NCBI GenBank assembly: GCA_944342015.1
Contig: CALVMC010000002.1
Coordinates: forward strand, 62,001 to 126,000
Length of the DNA: 64,000 nucleotides
From: an uncultured Clostridia bacterium
GTDB lineage: Bacteria; Bacillota; Clostridia; Christensenellales; CALVMC01
Direction of reading: 5' to 3'
Below, piece by piece: positions 46,090 through 59,500 of this stretch (its first letter is position 1; each line of letters begins with the position of its first letter). The notes beneath the pieces were generated by a model. It had not been told where the DNA came from, searched no databases, and saw only the letters and a program-made list of their open reading frames with translations. The position numbers were made by a program, and so were the translations under genes.

Positions 46090-46512
46090 TTAAATAATAA
46101 TATATATATAAATATTTATTATTAATATTTAAACCATATTAAATAGAAAAATTGAATTCATTAAATAAATTTATAAAAAAGAAAAACGCTGAAAATAAAA
46201 GTAAGGTCAAATCAATTTTTTGAATGGAAATATTATAAACATCAAAGATTAAATAAAACAATCAATAAATATTTAACGAATATATTCTGATACTGAAAAA
46301 CAATTTTGGGAAAAATCAGAATTATTCTGTATAACGGTATCGTCAACTGTCCCCGAAAAAAAAGAAATCATAAAAGAAATTAAAAATACTGCAATAAATT
46401 TAAAAATGAATTTTGATATTTTTTTGAAAATATTAATAATCATATTATTATTATATTCCAATTAAAATTTTTTATAATAATGACAAATATCGCCAAAGAG
46501 AAAACAGAATAT
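46090..46512. other. AT-rich spacer between the lipoprotein gene and the topoisomerase genes
   Basis: About 420 nt of very A+T-rich sequence with alternating TA runs. Apart from one doubtful small membrane ORF (46273-46461) it holds nothing I can support. Confidence 0.55.
46273..46461 (-). CDS. Doubtful small membrane peptide
   Basis: 62 codons with one clear hydrophobic stretch (FIFKFIAVFLISFMISFFSG) and a polar C-terminus. The ribosome site is weak (GGAA about 12 nt from the ATG), and the surrounding DNA is so AT-rich that a chance frame coding hydrophobic residues is quite possible. An in-frame ATG also occurs at codon 7. No family recognised. Confidence 0.25.
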   Translation of the reverse strand: MEYNNNMIINIFKKISKFIFKFIAVFLISFMISFFSGTVDDTVIQNNSDFSQNCFSVSEYIR

Positions 46513-46549
46513 AAAAAAAGGGCAAAAGGTTAACCTTTTGCCCTTTTAA
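46513..46549 (-). terminator. Terminator after the lipoprotein gene
   Basis: A nearly perfect 32-nt palindrome, AAAAGGGCAAAAGGTT/AACCTTTTGCCCTTTT. It ends the giant-gene/lipoprotein transcript about 15 nt after the stop. Confidence 0.9.
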
Positions 46550-46561
46550 AAGCTTTTATAT

Positions 46562-47485
46562 TTAAGACAATAATTCTTTTGTATAATTGTCTAAAACCAT
46601 TTCTTTTTCGTTATAGGAAAAATAAACAGTTGTATTGTTAGTAGTCTGTTGATTATTGACAAACATATCGGAAGGGGCAATAATCGTATATTGGTCGCAG
46701 TTTTCATAACTTCTGATAAGTCCGTTTTTCCACATTGTAACTTTATAGTAGTGTTTAGTCAGCTCTACTCCTGCACCCTCCCTTTTATCTTCCGAAAGAG
46801 CGTTTTCAATAATAACATCGCCATAATCGCCTAAACTCGTAACCAAATCAAAACCTATGGTGAAAGTATAATAATCGCCTTCGTCGACAGGCTCAGTGGT
46901 TACGGAAGGATCTACCGTTTCTGCCGTATGATTGAAAGTAAACAGTTTTTTAGGATCATCGAGTGTGTATCCGGGGAAATATTCCGCATATGACATTGTA
47001 ATTTTATCGCCCCATTCTTTAACTCCGTAAATACCGTCTGTTTCCCCGAAGGACTTGGCTTCTCTTCTCGTTACGGTATCGTCTATGATAGCAACTTCGA
47101 CAGCGCTTTCAGCAAAACCTCTTACTATAACGAGAACGGGAGAGTCTGTAACTATAACGGTATTTTTGCTGTAAATATTTCCGTCCTGAATTATTTTGAC
47201 GGATTCGATATTCATATTGGCAAGAGGACTGTCTTCATCTCCTGCTTTGGCTTCGCCTATGGTAAGCATAGCGGTATAATTCTGATCGTAATAGTTTTTA
47301 ACACCCGCTTCGAACATTTCCCAAGCCGACATATTTTCGTTGATCGAATATGTAACTTCTATGTCTTTCGGAAGTGTTGCGCCGATAATATCGGGAGTTT
47401 CAACATTTACATTACAAGCCGCAATTGAAAAAATCAATAAAACGGTTAAAGTTGCTACAAAAATAATCTTGCAAAATTTTTTCAT
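46562..47485 (-). CDS. Predicted lipoprotein of unknown function
   Basis: 307 residues. A type II signal peptide, positive start then LTVLLIFSIAAC, gives a lipobox with Cys24. The mature part is beta-rich, acidic and free of other cysteines, with no motif I recognise. It begins 16 nt after the stop of the giant surface-protein gene and ends in a strong terminator, so the two are almost certainly co-transcribed. It could chaperone, anchor or otherwise serve the giant protein on the outside of the membrane. The LspA found at 16928-17539 would process it. Confidence 0.85.
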   Translation of the reverse strand: MKKFCKIIFVATLTVLLIFSIAACNVNVETPDIIGATLPKDIEVTYSINENMSAWEMFEAGVKNYYDQNYTAMLTIGEAKAGDEDSPLANMNIESVKIIQDGNIYSKNTVIVTDSPVLVIVRGFAESAVEVAIIDDTVTRREAKSFGETDGIYGVKEWGDKITMSYAEYFPGYTLDDPKKLFTFNHTAETVDPSVTTEPVDEGDYYTFTIGFDLVTSLGDYGDVIIENALSEDKREGAGVELTKHYYKVTMWKNGLIRSYENCDQYTIIAPSDMFVNNQQTTNNTTVYFSYNEKEMVLDNYTKELLS

Positions 47486-47501
47486 TGTATCGCCTCTTAA
47501 T

Positions 47502-50500
47502 TTATTTTAATATATTCCTTCTTTTTTTAAGAAGAAAACTTATATACACTAAACTTATTATACCTAAGATACCTAATATTGAAGCAACAACGATAAGAGC
47601 TATATTTCTGGTATCGGGCATAATGGTAAGATAACTTTCGCCTTCCGAATTATCGACGACAATAACGAAGTTTTTACCTGCGCTTAAATTTTCAGCGCTT
47701 ATTAGATAAGTACCGGCACTTTCTCCCTGTTCTCTTACAAGTTCGCCTGTTATTTCAAGTTCGTCTAAAAATTCCTGTCCTGACACTATTTCATAATACA
47801 GCGTAGGATCAAGACTTCCTTGCAACTTGGAGTTGCCGTAAATTTTTACGACAATAGTTGCAGGAGTGATAGTACACATACCTTGCTTTTCTATAATGAA
47901 CTCATAAAGAGCATTGAGGTTTTCGTCCGTCATTTCCCATTTAATCGGGTATTCCCCTATTTCGGTTCCGTCGATTGACATTTTAGCGCCCTGTCTTATT
48001 TCCATAAGTATGAGCGAATTGAAGTCGGGTAAATTGGAATAACTTGCGGCAAATTGCGGTTGTGTTCCGTAATTTACGGTAGTATCGTTTACGGTGACAT
48101 AAATTTTCCATTTATCGACAGTAAGAGTACCTGCGACAAGTTGAATGTTATAGTTTGTCATATAAAGTTCTGTTGCAAAGTTAATATCGTAAGTACCCGG
48201 AATAATACGAGTTCCGACAGGCAGCGAAAAGGCTAATCTTGTAAGTTCCGCATCGCTGATACCGGGAAGAGTATCGAGAGTGGAAATCACGCCGTCTACT
48301 CTGTACTTATAATCGTTGATAATTTCGCCGTAAGTTATATTGATATCTTCGAATTGAACTATAACCAATTTTTTGACCAAGCGAGTCGTATATTCAGCAT
48401 TATTGAAATCGGAAATCAAGTTATTCGTAATTTTATCTTCTTCCGTATAGAAGCTTGCAGATACGGAATTTTTAAACGCAGGAAGAGTCAAAACATAAAT
48501 ATTTGCACTTGGACTCATAGCGTCTATACCCGACTTCACATATATCGAAGCATAATCGCTTGTGCCGTTAATAAGCATACCCGATACAAGAAAATCGGAA
48601 AGCGTATATCCGTGATTTGCTTTACCGTTGATAAGTAAAGTATATTGAGGTTCGGTATTATATTCGGTAGTTACATTATAGCCTTTTCCGTCTTCTTCAT
48701 CTATAATAATTTCTATTTCAGATTTTTCGACCGTAAGGCTGAACTTGTCGAGTTTTACGGAAACAGAATTATTATCTCCCCCATTTGCGTAAACTACGAG
48801 ATTATAGAAACTTGTAACATCTTTTCCGTTTTCATCGTAAACTTTAAATGAATAATCGTAATTTCCCGCCGTATAGTCGAGATTTCCGTTTGAAGAATTT
48901 TCTTTACCCGAAGAAGCAAGAACGGCTTTAAGGATATGAGTATTGACGGTAAGGAAATTATTTTTAAGGAGTTCTATATAATAATCTCCGCCTTCTATTG
49001 TATTGCTCCAAGGTGCAATAACAGGGATACTTTCGGTATATTTAATGGTTATTCCGTTGAAATACCTATCCGTGCCGTAATTACTTGTTATTCCGAAATT
49101 AACGGTTTTTGGATTTACTTTAATATTAAGTATTTTGATATTTTCGCTGTAATTCTGATAATCCAAAATTTCGTAATTAGTAAGACTGTTTCCGTTAAGC
49201 GAAACATAGAAGTCGTTGTTATCGGGTGAAATTAAGCCGGTAACGGTTACGCCGTTATTGTTTTTGATAAATATAGCGTCTTTTAAAATATCCTGAACGG
49301 TGTCGCCATTAACAAGATGGGAAGCTATATAAGTTTCCAGCTTTTTTAACGCAGCTTCTTTCCACCCTTCTTCGCCTGCGACAAGTTCACCGTAAATATA
49401 TTCGAGAGTCTCGTAATTTTCTATTTTATTTAACTGTATTGTCTTTTTGTTTACATTGATTGTATAGGATGCGGAACTGATAATATAACTCGAAGTTATA
49501 TCCGCACCGAGACTGTTCAAAACTTTAAAGTCACTTGTATTTACAGTATAAGTTCCTGCGGGCAAACTGTTAAACTGCGATTGCAAGAAAATTTCTCCGT
49601 TTGCATTTATAAGATTAAAAGTACCGCTTATTGTATCGCCCGGAACGAGTTTTGAAGTCAGATTGGAGAAAAATCCGTTTTCCAAATCGCTAATAGAAGA
49701 GGTATTTCCGTAAACATATACAATACTTTCATTGGAAACGGATACGCTCTTTGCGTAAATATTACCTGTCAAACCGGATTTGACGCTGAATGTTACAAAA
49801 TAATTGTTTTTAAGCCCGTCAATTAATTCAAGACCGCCTTTATCGCTTGTGAAGGTAATATTTATTCCACCTGCCGAAGCGGATTCGGCATTCTTTTTAT
49901 TGCTGTATTTTGAAGAATAATTAAGTATAGCCGAATTTTCAGCGTAGCTCAATGCGGCGGTTAAAGAGCCTTCGGAAACAAGAGATAATTTATAATTATT
50001 TATGTCTTCACCTTTGAGTCCGTTTGTATTAGATGTTTCGAAAATGTAGTCTGAATCCGATTGAACGACGACATCGGCGGTTCCGTCATAGATTTTATCT
50101 TTTGCCGAATCTTTTGCCGAATCTTTTAAAGAAACAATAACTTCAAGAAGTGCGGAAGAAACGGTGACTACAAAATTCTTTCTTAACAATACTTCGTTAT
50201 AATTATTGGTTACGGTTAATGTAACACTATAACCGTTTGCGTAAACATTTTTTATAAATGCGGTATCGAATAAATCGGTTTTGTTTACTTCGTTTTCATC
50301 GGTGTAAGAGCCTGAGAATTCGAAATTCAATTTTTCATTGACGGGTATTGAGTTAATAAGGGTATTAAATACCGATTGTTGATACTCGCCTTTTTCATCT
50401 TTAAAGCCGCCCATTATAAGTACAGGTTTTCCGTTTTCGATTTTCACATCGAAGAGATATGCGGTATTTTTAATAGATTGAGAGCTACTGCTTTCAATAT

Positions 50501-53500
50501 TACCGAACTTACCTTGGTCGGAAACGTTTAAAATATTTGCTCTTATAGTACTGTTGTTTCCGTTATAAGTATAAGAGTAATCGGGAGCTCCGATATATTG
50601 ATATATTGCTTCTATAACCGTATCTTCCTGTAAATAATTAAATTTATAAGAATATTTATAAGGACTCAAATAATTATCACTGCCCGAAATTCTGTATCCG
50701 ATAAATATATAAGAATTCAGCGCACCTATATAACTGTTTATGTTACTTGAAGTACTGCTGTCGTTTTCTTTATCTTCATTCGAATAAATAAAGGTAACCG
50801 AGCCGTTGTTGTCCAGACTGTAATTTTTCTCATCGTCCAGAACATTTCCGCTGTCGGTTACAAACTGAACGGTTATTGCAAGTTTTCTTGTAAGAGTTAT
50901 AGAAGAGGTTTTTGCAGAAAGATTAAAGTATTTAATAAAATCGGTACTCAAATTACTTTCCGAAATCGAACCCATATCTGCAACATAACCGTTTTGAAGT
51001 TCGAGTCTTAAATTATTTGTAGAATCGTTATAGAATAAATTAAACTCATCTGCATTTTTAATATTTGCGATTTTGATATATAAACCTTTTATCCCGCTTA
51101 ATTCTGCATAAGATTTTCCTGCAAAAGTATATTTAGTAAGTATATCGCTGCTGTCTGAAACGCCGGTAGCCGCAAGATAGGAATTTGTAACTGTTGCGCC
51201 TGTCAACATTTCCCCTATAATATAATCGCCTTCGGGACAAAGTATAACATCGAATAAAACATTCTCTATTTTGCCTGTCGAAGAAAGAGTTCCGATAGCG
51301 TTGTTAATCATTGTTTTATCTAATTTAACTGTTCCGTTTTTAACGGTTCCGCTGACGGTATCGAAGAAGGTATTGGAAACAATTAATCTTTTTCCGTTAA
51401 GGTCGAATACCATACCTGAGGGAACATTGAGCATTATAGCCTCATAACAGATAAGGTCGGACATTAATTTAGCAGTACCCGCCGTAAGGTTTGAATCTCT
51501 TAAAACCTTAACATCCTCAGCCGATTTAAGTTCGTAACCGTTTGTGCCTGTATTCAAGGTAACCACAAACTTGAAGGTACTCGTTCTGTAAACATCGCTC
51601 TCTTTAAGGGTTTTGTAGGTCTCGGTGTAATAAGTTGTTCCGACAGTATTTCCGTCTGAATCCTTACCGGAATAATCGACGAATTTATATAATGTATTCT
51701 GAGCGTTTTCTGAAATACTGAACACAAACTCTCCGCTTGCGGAAGAAGAGTTAAGCATATTCTGAGACTGATAGTAAATTACATTTATTTTTTCTGTTCC
51801 GATAACAGGTTCCGAAGAATAATAAGATATCGCCCAAACATTATAATTTTTATTCGAGATACCGAATTTTATCTGTTTGTTTCCGAAGTCATAAAGCAAA
51901 TCGTAAATATTTGCATTATTGGAATTAAGAACGAAAGTACTGTCGTTTTCATAACTCAAATTTACTGTAATAGTATTTCTTCCGCCCTCTATAATACCGT
52001 TAAAGTTCGTTAAAGTATAACTCTGAGTTAAATCCGATATACCGCTGCCCGAAAGGGTAATATTGTTTTCTATTCTGACCGTAACCGACGAAGCGTCAAC
52101 GGAAGAAATACTCTTCATAAACTCAACGAAGTTAATATAATCGGTTTCGTTTGATAATGAAGTATAAATAAATATTTTAACATTTACATTATCATAGAAC
52201 GACATTGAGCCGTTGAGGTTGTTCAGCGTAACATTAGAATTGATAATATTGTAGACTAGTTTCCCGTCGGAGTCTTTGTATTCCGCATAGATATAAGCGT
52301 CGTTGCCGTTTGCTGATTTTACCGTGAAAATTCCATCTGAGACGGTAACCTCATAATATCCGTCTGCTTGATTCAATACATATATGTTTTTAAGATTTAT
52401 AATATTTCTTCCGGAATAATCGGTTAATAAATAGGATTTTTCGACAACGCCGTTATTAGTTGCGGCGACTAAATAATTGTCATGCTGACTTGCGGCTGCC
52501 GTTTTTCCGTCAATAATAAGTAGCGAAGAAATTGTTCCCGTATTTGTATTTACGAAAACAGGATAACTTGCGGAAGAAGTATAAGCTGTTTTTCCGTATT
52601 CGCCAAGGAAGGAAATTTTTAAAGAATTGATATTTCCGCTGTTATTTTTTATAAAGCCTTCCTGATAAGAATACCCTGCCGAAGAATTGAGATTCAATTC
52701 TATTCCGCTTAAACTTCCCGAAAGAGTTTCAATAAAGTAGCTTGAATTTGAGGACAGCGAAATCGTAATCTTTCCTTTGCCCGTAATGCTGCCCGAAAAT
52801 TCTTTAATAGAAGACGGATTATTTAATTCAATAACAGAATTATCCGCTATACTGAAATTTTTATCGGAAAGGATATCCGCATTAAAATTCGAAGCATTGG
52901 TAACCAAAGCCAACAAATTGAAGACGGTTTCAGCATTAGAATTATTTATGTTTTTATCGATAAGAATTATAAACCCATGGAAAATATTATCGAGAGAAAC
53001 GGAATCGATAAAATATTTATTGTTATTGTTATTTAGAATATTATAACCGCTTTCCGTTTTTTCAAAGGCTAAATCGGCAAATTCGGAATTATAAATTTTT
53101 ATAGCCTTAGTTCTTTCCCCGTCGAATCCGGAAGAAAGAGTATTGGATTTTTCATTTGCAAGAAGCAGTTTGCAGTTATTTACATTTGAACCGGTAAACA
53201 TATTTTCGGTTATATTGTTGGAATAAACAAGTATATTCAAAACACTGCCCGAAGTGCTTGAAGAATTAATTTTCATACCCGCCGAAGTTTGGTCGTTTAC
53301 TATAATATCGGTTATATCACCAAGAACATTGAAGAGGCTTTTAATTTCCTGAATATTTCCCGTAACATTTATAACTTTATCGTTACCGTTTAATTTAACA
53401 AATGAATTTACCGAAACATTCGAAGAATTGATCTTTGAAATATCGACAATCAAATCTTCGACGATATTAATTGTAACTATGTTACCCGACGAGCCTGCGA

Positions 53501-56500
53501 CATATTTAAGTGCCAATAAATCGCCGTCATACTTTATGTCCTTGCCGTATCTTAAAATATACTTTTGATTTTCGGAACTTTTTGCTATACTTACGGACGA
53601 AGAATTTGCAGTAACGGTATTATCGTATTCGCCGTTTTTATAAAGAGTAAGTATATTGTCTTTGGTAATGTTTGCGAACGTGATAATATAATTATCAGCG
53701 TCTGAATTAGTGATTATAAAGTGTTCGCTTACATTTTCCAATCCCTCTACGGAAACAATATTGAAGCCTGTCGTATTATCGATATTTGCATAATCGGACA
53801 TATTGAAAGAAACGGCAAAGGAAGAAAGGGCTTTTTGAAGCTGTGACTCTTTATATGACGGAACAACCCTTCCTGCCATAATAGAGAAGTGGTCGATATA
53901 TCCGAAGTTTTCTATCTCCGACAAACTTATACCCTGTCTTAAAAAATCGCCGCCGTTAAAGTAAACATAAACATTTGAAACCGAAGAATTCGTTCTGCCC
54001 GCAAAACCGCCTGCATAAGCAAACTCCCCTGCAAGGATATTATTGAGATAGAAAGAAACATCGGTTAAGTTGATTATTGCAGAAGAAACATTATTTTCGC
54101 TGTAAGAAAGATTTGCTCCTACAAAGCCGCCGAGATTGGCAGTCTGACCGGTACCGTAAACGGCTGAATTTCTCATTGTCAAATTGGAATTTTCGATAAC
54201 TCCCGATTCTGTCTTTCCTGCAAAACCGCCGACTGCATTATTTGCCGTAAGAGTGGAATTTATTACGGAAACATTCGAGCTATAAATACCCGTATCGGAA
54301 ACATTGAGTCCTACAAGTCCGCCTGCGCTTCCGCCCGAAGAAACTATCGAAGAACCGTTTGTGATTTGTATGCTGCAAGAAATTATTTTTCCGTTATTTC
54401 TTCCTACAAGTCCGCCTGCGAAATTTGTTCCGCTGACAGTTCCCCCGGAAATTCTGACGGTAACGCTTTCAACCATTCCCTCGTTGATTGCGGCAAGAAC
54501 ACCTGTTATATCGGAGCCGGAAATATTAGAACTCAATTCGACTACAAGATTTTTAACAGTAACATTTTTTGCAATGTAACCGAATAATCCCATATTTGCA
54601 TATTCCTTAGCAAACACTCCCGAAATTACGGATACGGTCTTATTGTTTCCGTCGAATACGAATGAAAAATCCGAAGTAGTTACAATAGGTTGTATCAAGG
54701 CAGCCTGTGAAGAAGTAATCGTAATATTATTTGAAAGTTTAAAGGTTTTAAGTGACCCGTCTGAATTTGTAATTCCGCTGAATTTATTGCTGTTGACTGA
54801 ATCTATAAAATAAATAAAGTCATTGAAATCGGCGATATCTGTTTTAATAAATACGGCGTAAATATACTGAGCGGTACTGAATACCGACGCATTTAAATCG
54901 GATTGAGAACTTATTTGTTCTGGATTGATTTCACCTAAATTTTTATAGTAACCCGAAAAATACTGCATATTACTCGTGAATACAATATTATTTGAAATAA
55001 ATTCAGCCGTCACCGAACCGTCGCCTATAATTTTTATAACGGAAACAGCCGATTGATTTATGGCGACAGATGAAAACTCGTCTATAACCGCCCATGCCGA
55101 TGATGAACCTGTACCGTCAAGAACATAAATAACCGTTCCCGACGGAGCGGAAAGATTATCCTGCGAAACATTTACGACCGCAACGGAACTCGATGTTCCC
55201 GAGTTATAAGCTATGGCTCCCGCAACGGTAGCATAAATACCGTTGCTTGCCTTTATAGAACCGCCTTCGTTGAAATTAACGATAATTCCTTCAACGGTAA
55301 GAGTGTAAGCGGAATCCGAATAAATTGCGCCTGCGGCACCCGAACCGTTATGGGAAAGAGTTACGGAATTATTTATATCTATTTTAAGATTGGAAACGGC
55401 ACCTGTATTGAACAAAATGCCAAGACCTACTTTGGAATACATAGCATTCGATGCGATATTTCCGTACAGAACAAAGGAAGCATTTGTAACCCTCCCCTGA
55501 TTGTTATAAATTAAACCAGTAAATTCGTATATATTTAAGGAAGAGCTTTGAGCAACTGTAACTACGATATTATTCAAAGTACCGTAATTATAAAGAACGG
55601 CAGCGGCAAATTTTGAAGAGGAATTTATATTCCCTTCTATATTTACATTTACATCTGAAATACTACCGTAATTATAAATCGCTATCAATGCGCTATCGTT
55701 TTTTATTAAATTTTCCGAACCGGTAGTTATTAAATTGAGATTTAAAACCTTACCGCTTTCATCTATTCTGTTAAACAGAGCGGAATCGGGTTTTAATGTT
55801 ATTGTGTTTCCGTTTCCTTTAAAGGTTCCTCTGAACCCTTTTGACTGAGTACCTGCAGAAAGATACGAAACGGAAGACAAATCTATCGAAGACAGAACAT
55901 CAAAAGTCAACCCCCTTAAATCCAGTCCTGCCGAAACAGCATAAGAAAGTTCCATCATATCGTCGGGAACGGAAATTGCAAGGTTTAAAGCAATCAGACT
56001 GATATCGAGATTTTTATCGTTTACGGTAGAAGAATAAGACTGTATATTATTTGAGCTTGTAACTCCGCTTAAACTTGTCTGAGTCTCGTAATTTCTGAAC
56101 CAGTTAATGTAATAACCCGTTTTAACGTCTGTTTCGAATACAATACCCGAAGTAGAAAATTCATATCGGAAAATATCGTCGGAAGCAGCCGCAACAAATG
56201 TATTGATACCGGTAGGACGGGTAAAGTCGAAATAATTTTTGGCAAAACAAACAATCCAGCTGTTAGTTATGGAATAATTAGAAGAGCCTATCATTAAAAA
56301 TTCTTTTCTCAAAGCTTCACTTTCACTGTTTGCAGTCTCGTTCAGATTGAAGCCAAACCCGTCACCTATTTCGAAAACAACGTTTTCGATTTTTCCGCCT
56401 AAGTTTCTGATAAGACTTGCCTGCCTTACTGTTCCTAAACCTAAAATTCCGTCAGCCACTATTCTTATGTTTCTGATAGCGGCGTTTGTTCCCATAACAT

Positions 56501-59500
56501 CGATTAAATAACCTGTTTCGAGATTTTTTAATCTTAAAGTATATCCTTGTCCGTCAAGAGCAATATCGAATTTATTGAATCCTTTCGCCAAACTGCCACT
56601 TAATAATATGTCGTTAGTTAAAAATGCGGTAATACCTATATAATCTTCGGCATCGTAATCAGTTATTTGATTCAACGAATCAATCAAGTCTTCAAAATCT
56701 TTTTCACTTTCTATTCTGATTTTAAAGGAAGTTGCAAACATCTGAGTATTATTTGCCGATAATTCCTGGGGAGAATTTTGTATGAAAATTTGATCGAAAA
56801 TCCCGTTTTCTTCGAAACTGATATAAATATTGCTATTTGAAGTTACCTTTAATTTATTATCGCTGTAACTAAATATAATGTCATAAATATCGATTGCGGC
56901 TGTACTTAAAATATTAACTCCGTTCAATAAATCACCGTCGTTAACGCCACTTAATTTAACGGGTATAGCCGATTTATCCGTTCCGTTTTTAACAACAAGA
57001 TAAGAGTTTTGAATTTCAGCATTATCTCCTACTGCCGCAGCGAATCTGCCCGAGGCTGTATTGGAATTTAATTGACTCTCGTTATAATAAACAACGGTAT
57101 TTTTAACCTTTCCTTTTATAACACCTGCAAGAGCGCCGGTATAATCGCTTGTAGAATCTCCCAAAACGCTTTGATTCATTTTAACTATTAAATTTCTTAC
57201 TTCCCCTTCGATTATACCGAAAATACCCGTATTTTCCTTACTCGTAAGACCTGCGTTTACGGTTATGGTATATCCGTTACCGTCATATATTGCTTTGAAC
57301 CCGTCTATTCCGATAGGGTCAAAGAAGGAGTTTATCTCAATATCGGCACTTTGGATATAAACCAGTCCCGGCACATTATAACTTGTAAAAATCTTATTCG
57401 CTATATTTGTAGATAAATTATTCAAGTCTGTAAAATTAGAAATCACGAACTTATTATAAACTATATAAGAAATACCGTAATTTCCCACACTGTATGTTTT
57501 TCTCAAAACAGAAGAATCGGAATTTGTTTGGAAAACATCACCGTCTCCTAATATAATCGTGACTTTATTTTTTATATCGTTATTATAATTAATTTCGCCG
57601 TTAGTTTTAATAAAATCAACAGTCAGGTTTTGTGAATCTAACGATAAGCGGAATTTTATTCCTATACCGGGTAAATCGTTACGGGCAAGGAATGTTGTTG
57701 ATTTTTCGTTCAACGCAGAACCCGAATTAGCGGAAAAGGCGTTAAAATTCTGATAATTTTTAAACCATACATTATTGACTTTCTCTGCAAATTTTTGATA
57801 ACCCGCAATACCGCCAATAGATGCCATATCGCTGATACCGTTTTCAAGTATAATGTCATAGTCTAAATCAACTAAAATATTATAAATCGAACCTTCGCTG
57901 TACCCTGCGATAAAACCGAAGAACAGCGAATCTTTTCCCACCGTAATATTACCGTTTGTCTTTATTGTCAAATTGAAAATCTGACCTGCAGCTCCTAAAC
58001 TTCCCACAAGACCTGAATACATTAAACCGCTTTTGAAGTTAAAAGTTGAACCCAGAGTTATAGTATTATAATTGCCGTTAATAGTGCCGTTAAAGGTATA
58101 GACATTTCCCTCCGGCACTCCTAATGGCTGATATCCGCTGATATCCATAACAAAATTGTTTGTGATATTTATAGTAATACCCTTTAAATCGAAATCGTGA
58201 GAATAACCGGCTACATTTGAGAAATCGGTTGCGCTATTAACGTCAAAGTCGAGATAAACGGCAAAGTAGTCTTTATTTGACATACTCTGAGAAAATTCAA
58301 AAGAATTAATATTCTGTCCCGAACCGGAAACTTCATCTTCGTAAAAACCGCTGCCGCCTAAGCCGTTCACGGTAATGATACCTGCGTCCATAGAAATATC
58401 AACGACATTGGCTCCGTTCACAGAGTTATAAGAAGTATAGCCTATAATATTCAAACGGTTAAGTCCGAAATTATTTTCCAAAGCGTCGCTGTAAGCATTG
58501 TTTTTTGCAATAAGCCATACATTTGACAATGCGGAATTGATATAACCGAAAATGCCGCCCGGAACACTCTTTGCAGAACTTACATTCACCTGACCTTTTG
58601 AGCCATCGGAAGAGGAACCGTATTTTACGTTGTTCCTTATAAGAACGGCAGAGTTTGAAACAGTACCCTCGCAATAAGCTGCAAGAGCGCCGGCATAACT
58701 CGTACCTGTAATAACGCCGTCAAGAACAACGGCAATATTGGAAATTCTGCCGTTACTTCCCATATATCCTATAAGACCTGCATAATCGGCATAAAGATTT
58801 ACATTTGAAGAAATGGTAACTTTATGGTTATTGCCGTTAATAAATCCGTTAAAGCCGGTATAAATGTTGCCGTAAACATCGGTCACGGAAAAATTGGGAT
58901 TTCCGAGAGGAACGAATTCCGCATCCGACAGAATATCGAGATCGCTGTTTATATTAATCCATATACCGAAAAGATAAGCAGTATTCGAAGTATTGAATAT
59001 ATTGGCGATATTTACTAAATCGGAATAAGAATTTACTTCGGTAACGATCTGAGAAAGATAGTAATCTAAACTTGTTCCGGTAGCCGGCAAATTATAGACA
59101 TAAGTCAAAGCTTTCGAAGTATCGACATCGAAAGCATACCCTGTGTTTCTGTTATAAACTTTGACTGAGTTATTGTAAGGGAAAGTAATTTCAGAACTTG
59201 CGACAACTACGGAAACACTGATAATATTACCTGTAAACTCGGCATTAATGGTACCGTTACCTGCGACGCTGAAAACATTTATACCGCTGTTATCGAAGTT
59301 GCTGGGATTTATAATAAGATTATTTCTTTTAACAAGCCATGAGTTAACATCTGAATAAACCGTCGTGTCGTAAGAAACGCCTGCGAAATATTTGGCTGCT
59401 ATATTATTATCTGCAAGGTAGGTCAAAAGGCCGTTAACGGTGCCGCCGATTCTGTATCCTATCGCACCTGCGGCAAACCCGGACGACATATTAAGATTTT

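Noticed and set aside
50095-50129. 12-nt tandem repeats as a possible CRISPR or recombination site
   Set aside because: Only about two copies, no spacers, in frame within the protein; a simple slippage duplication.
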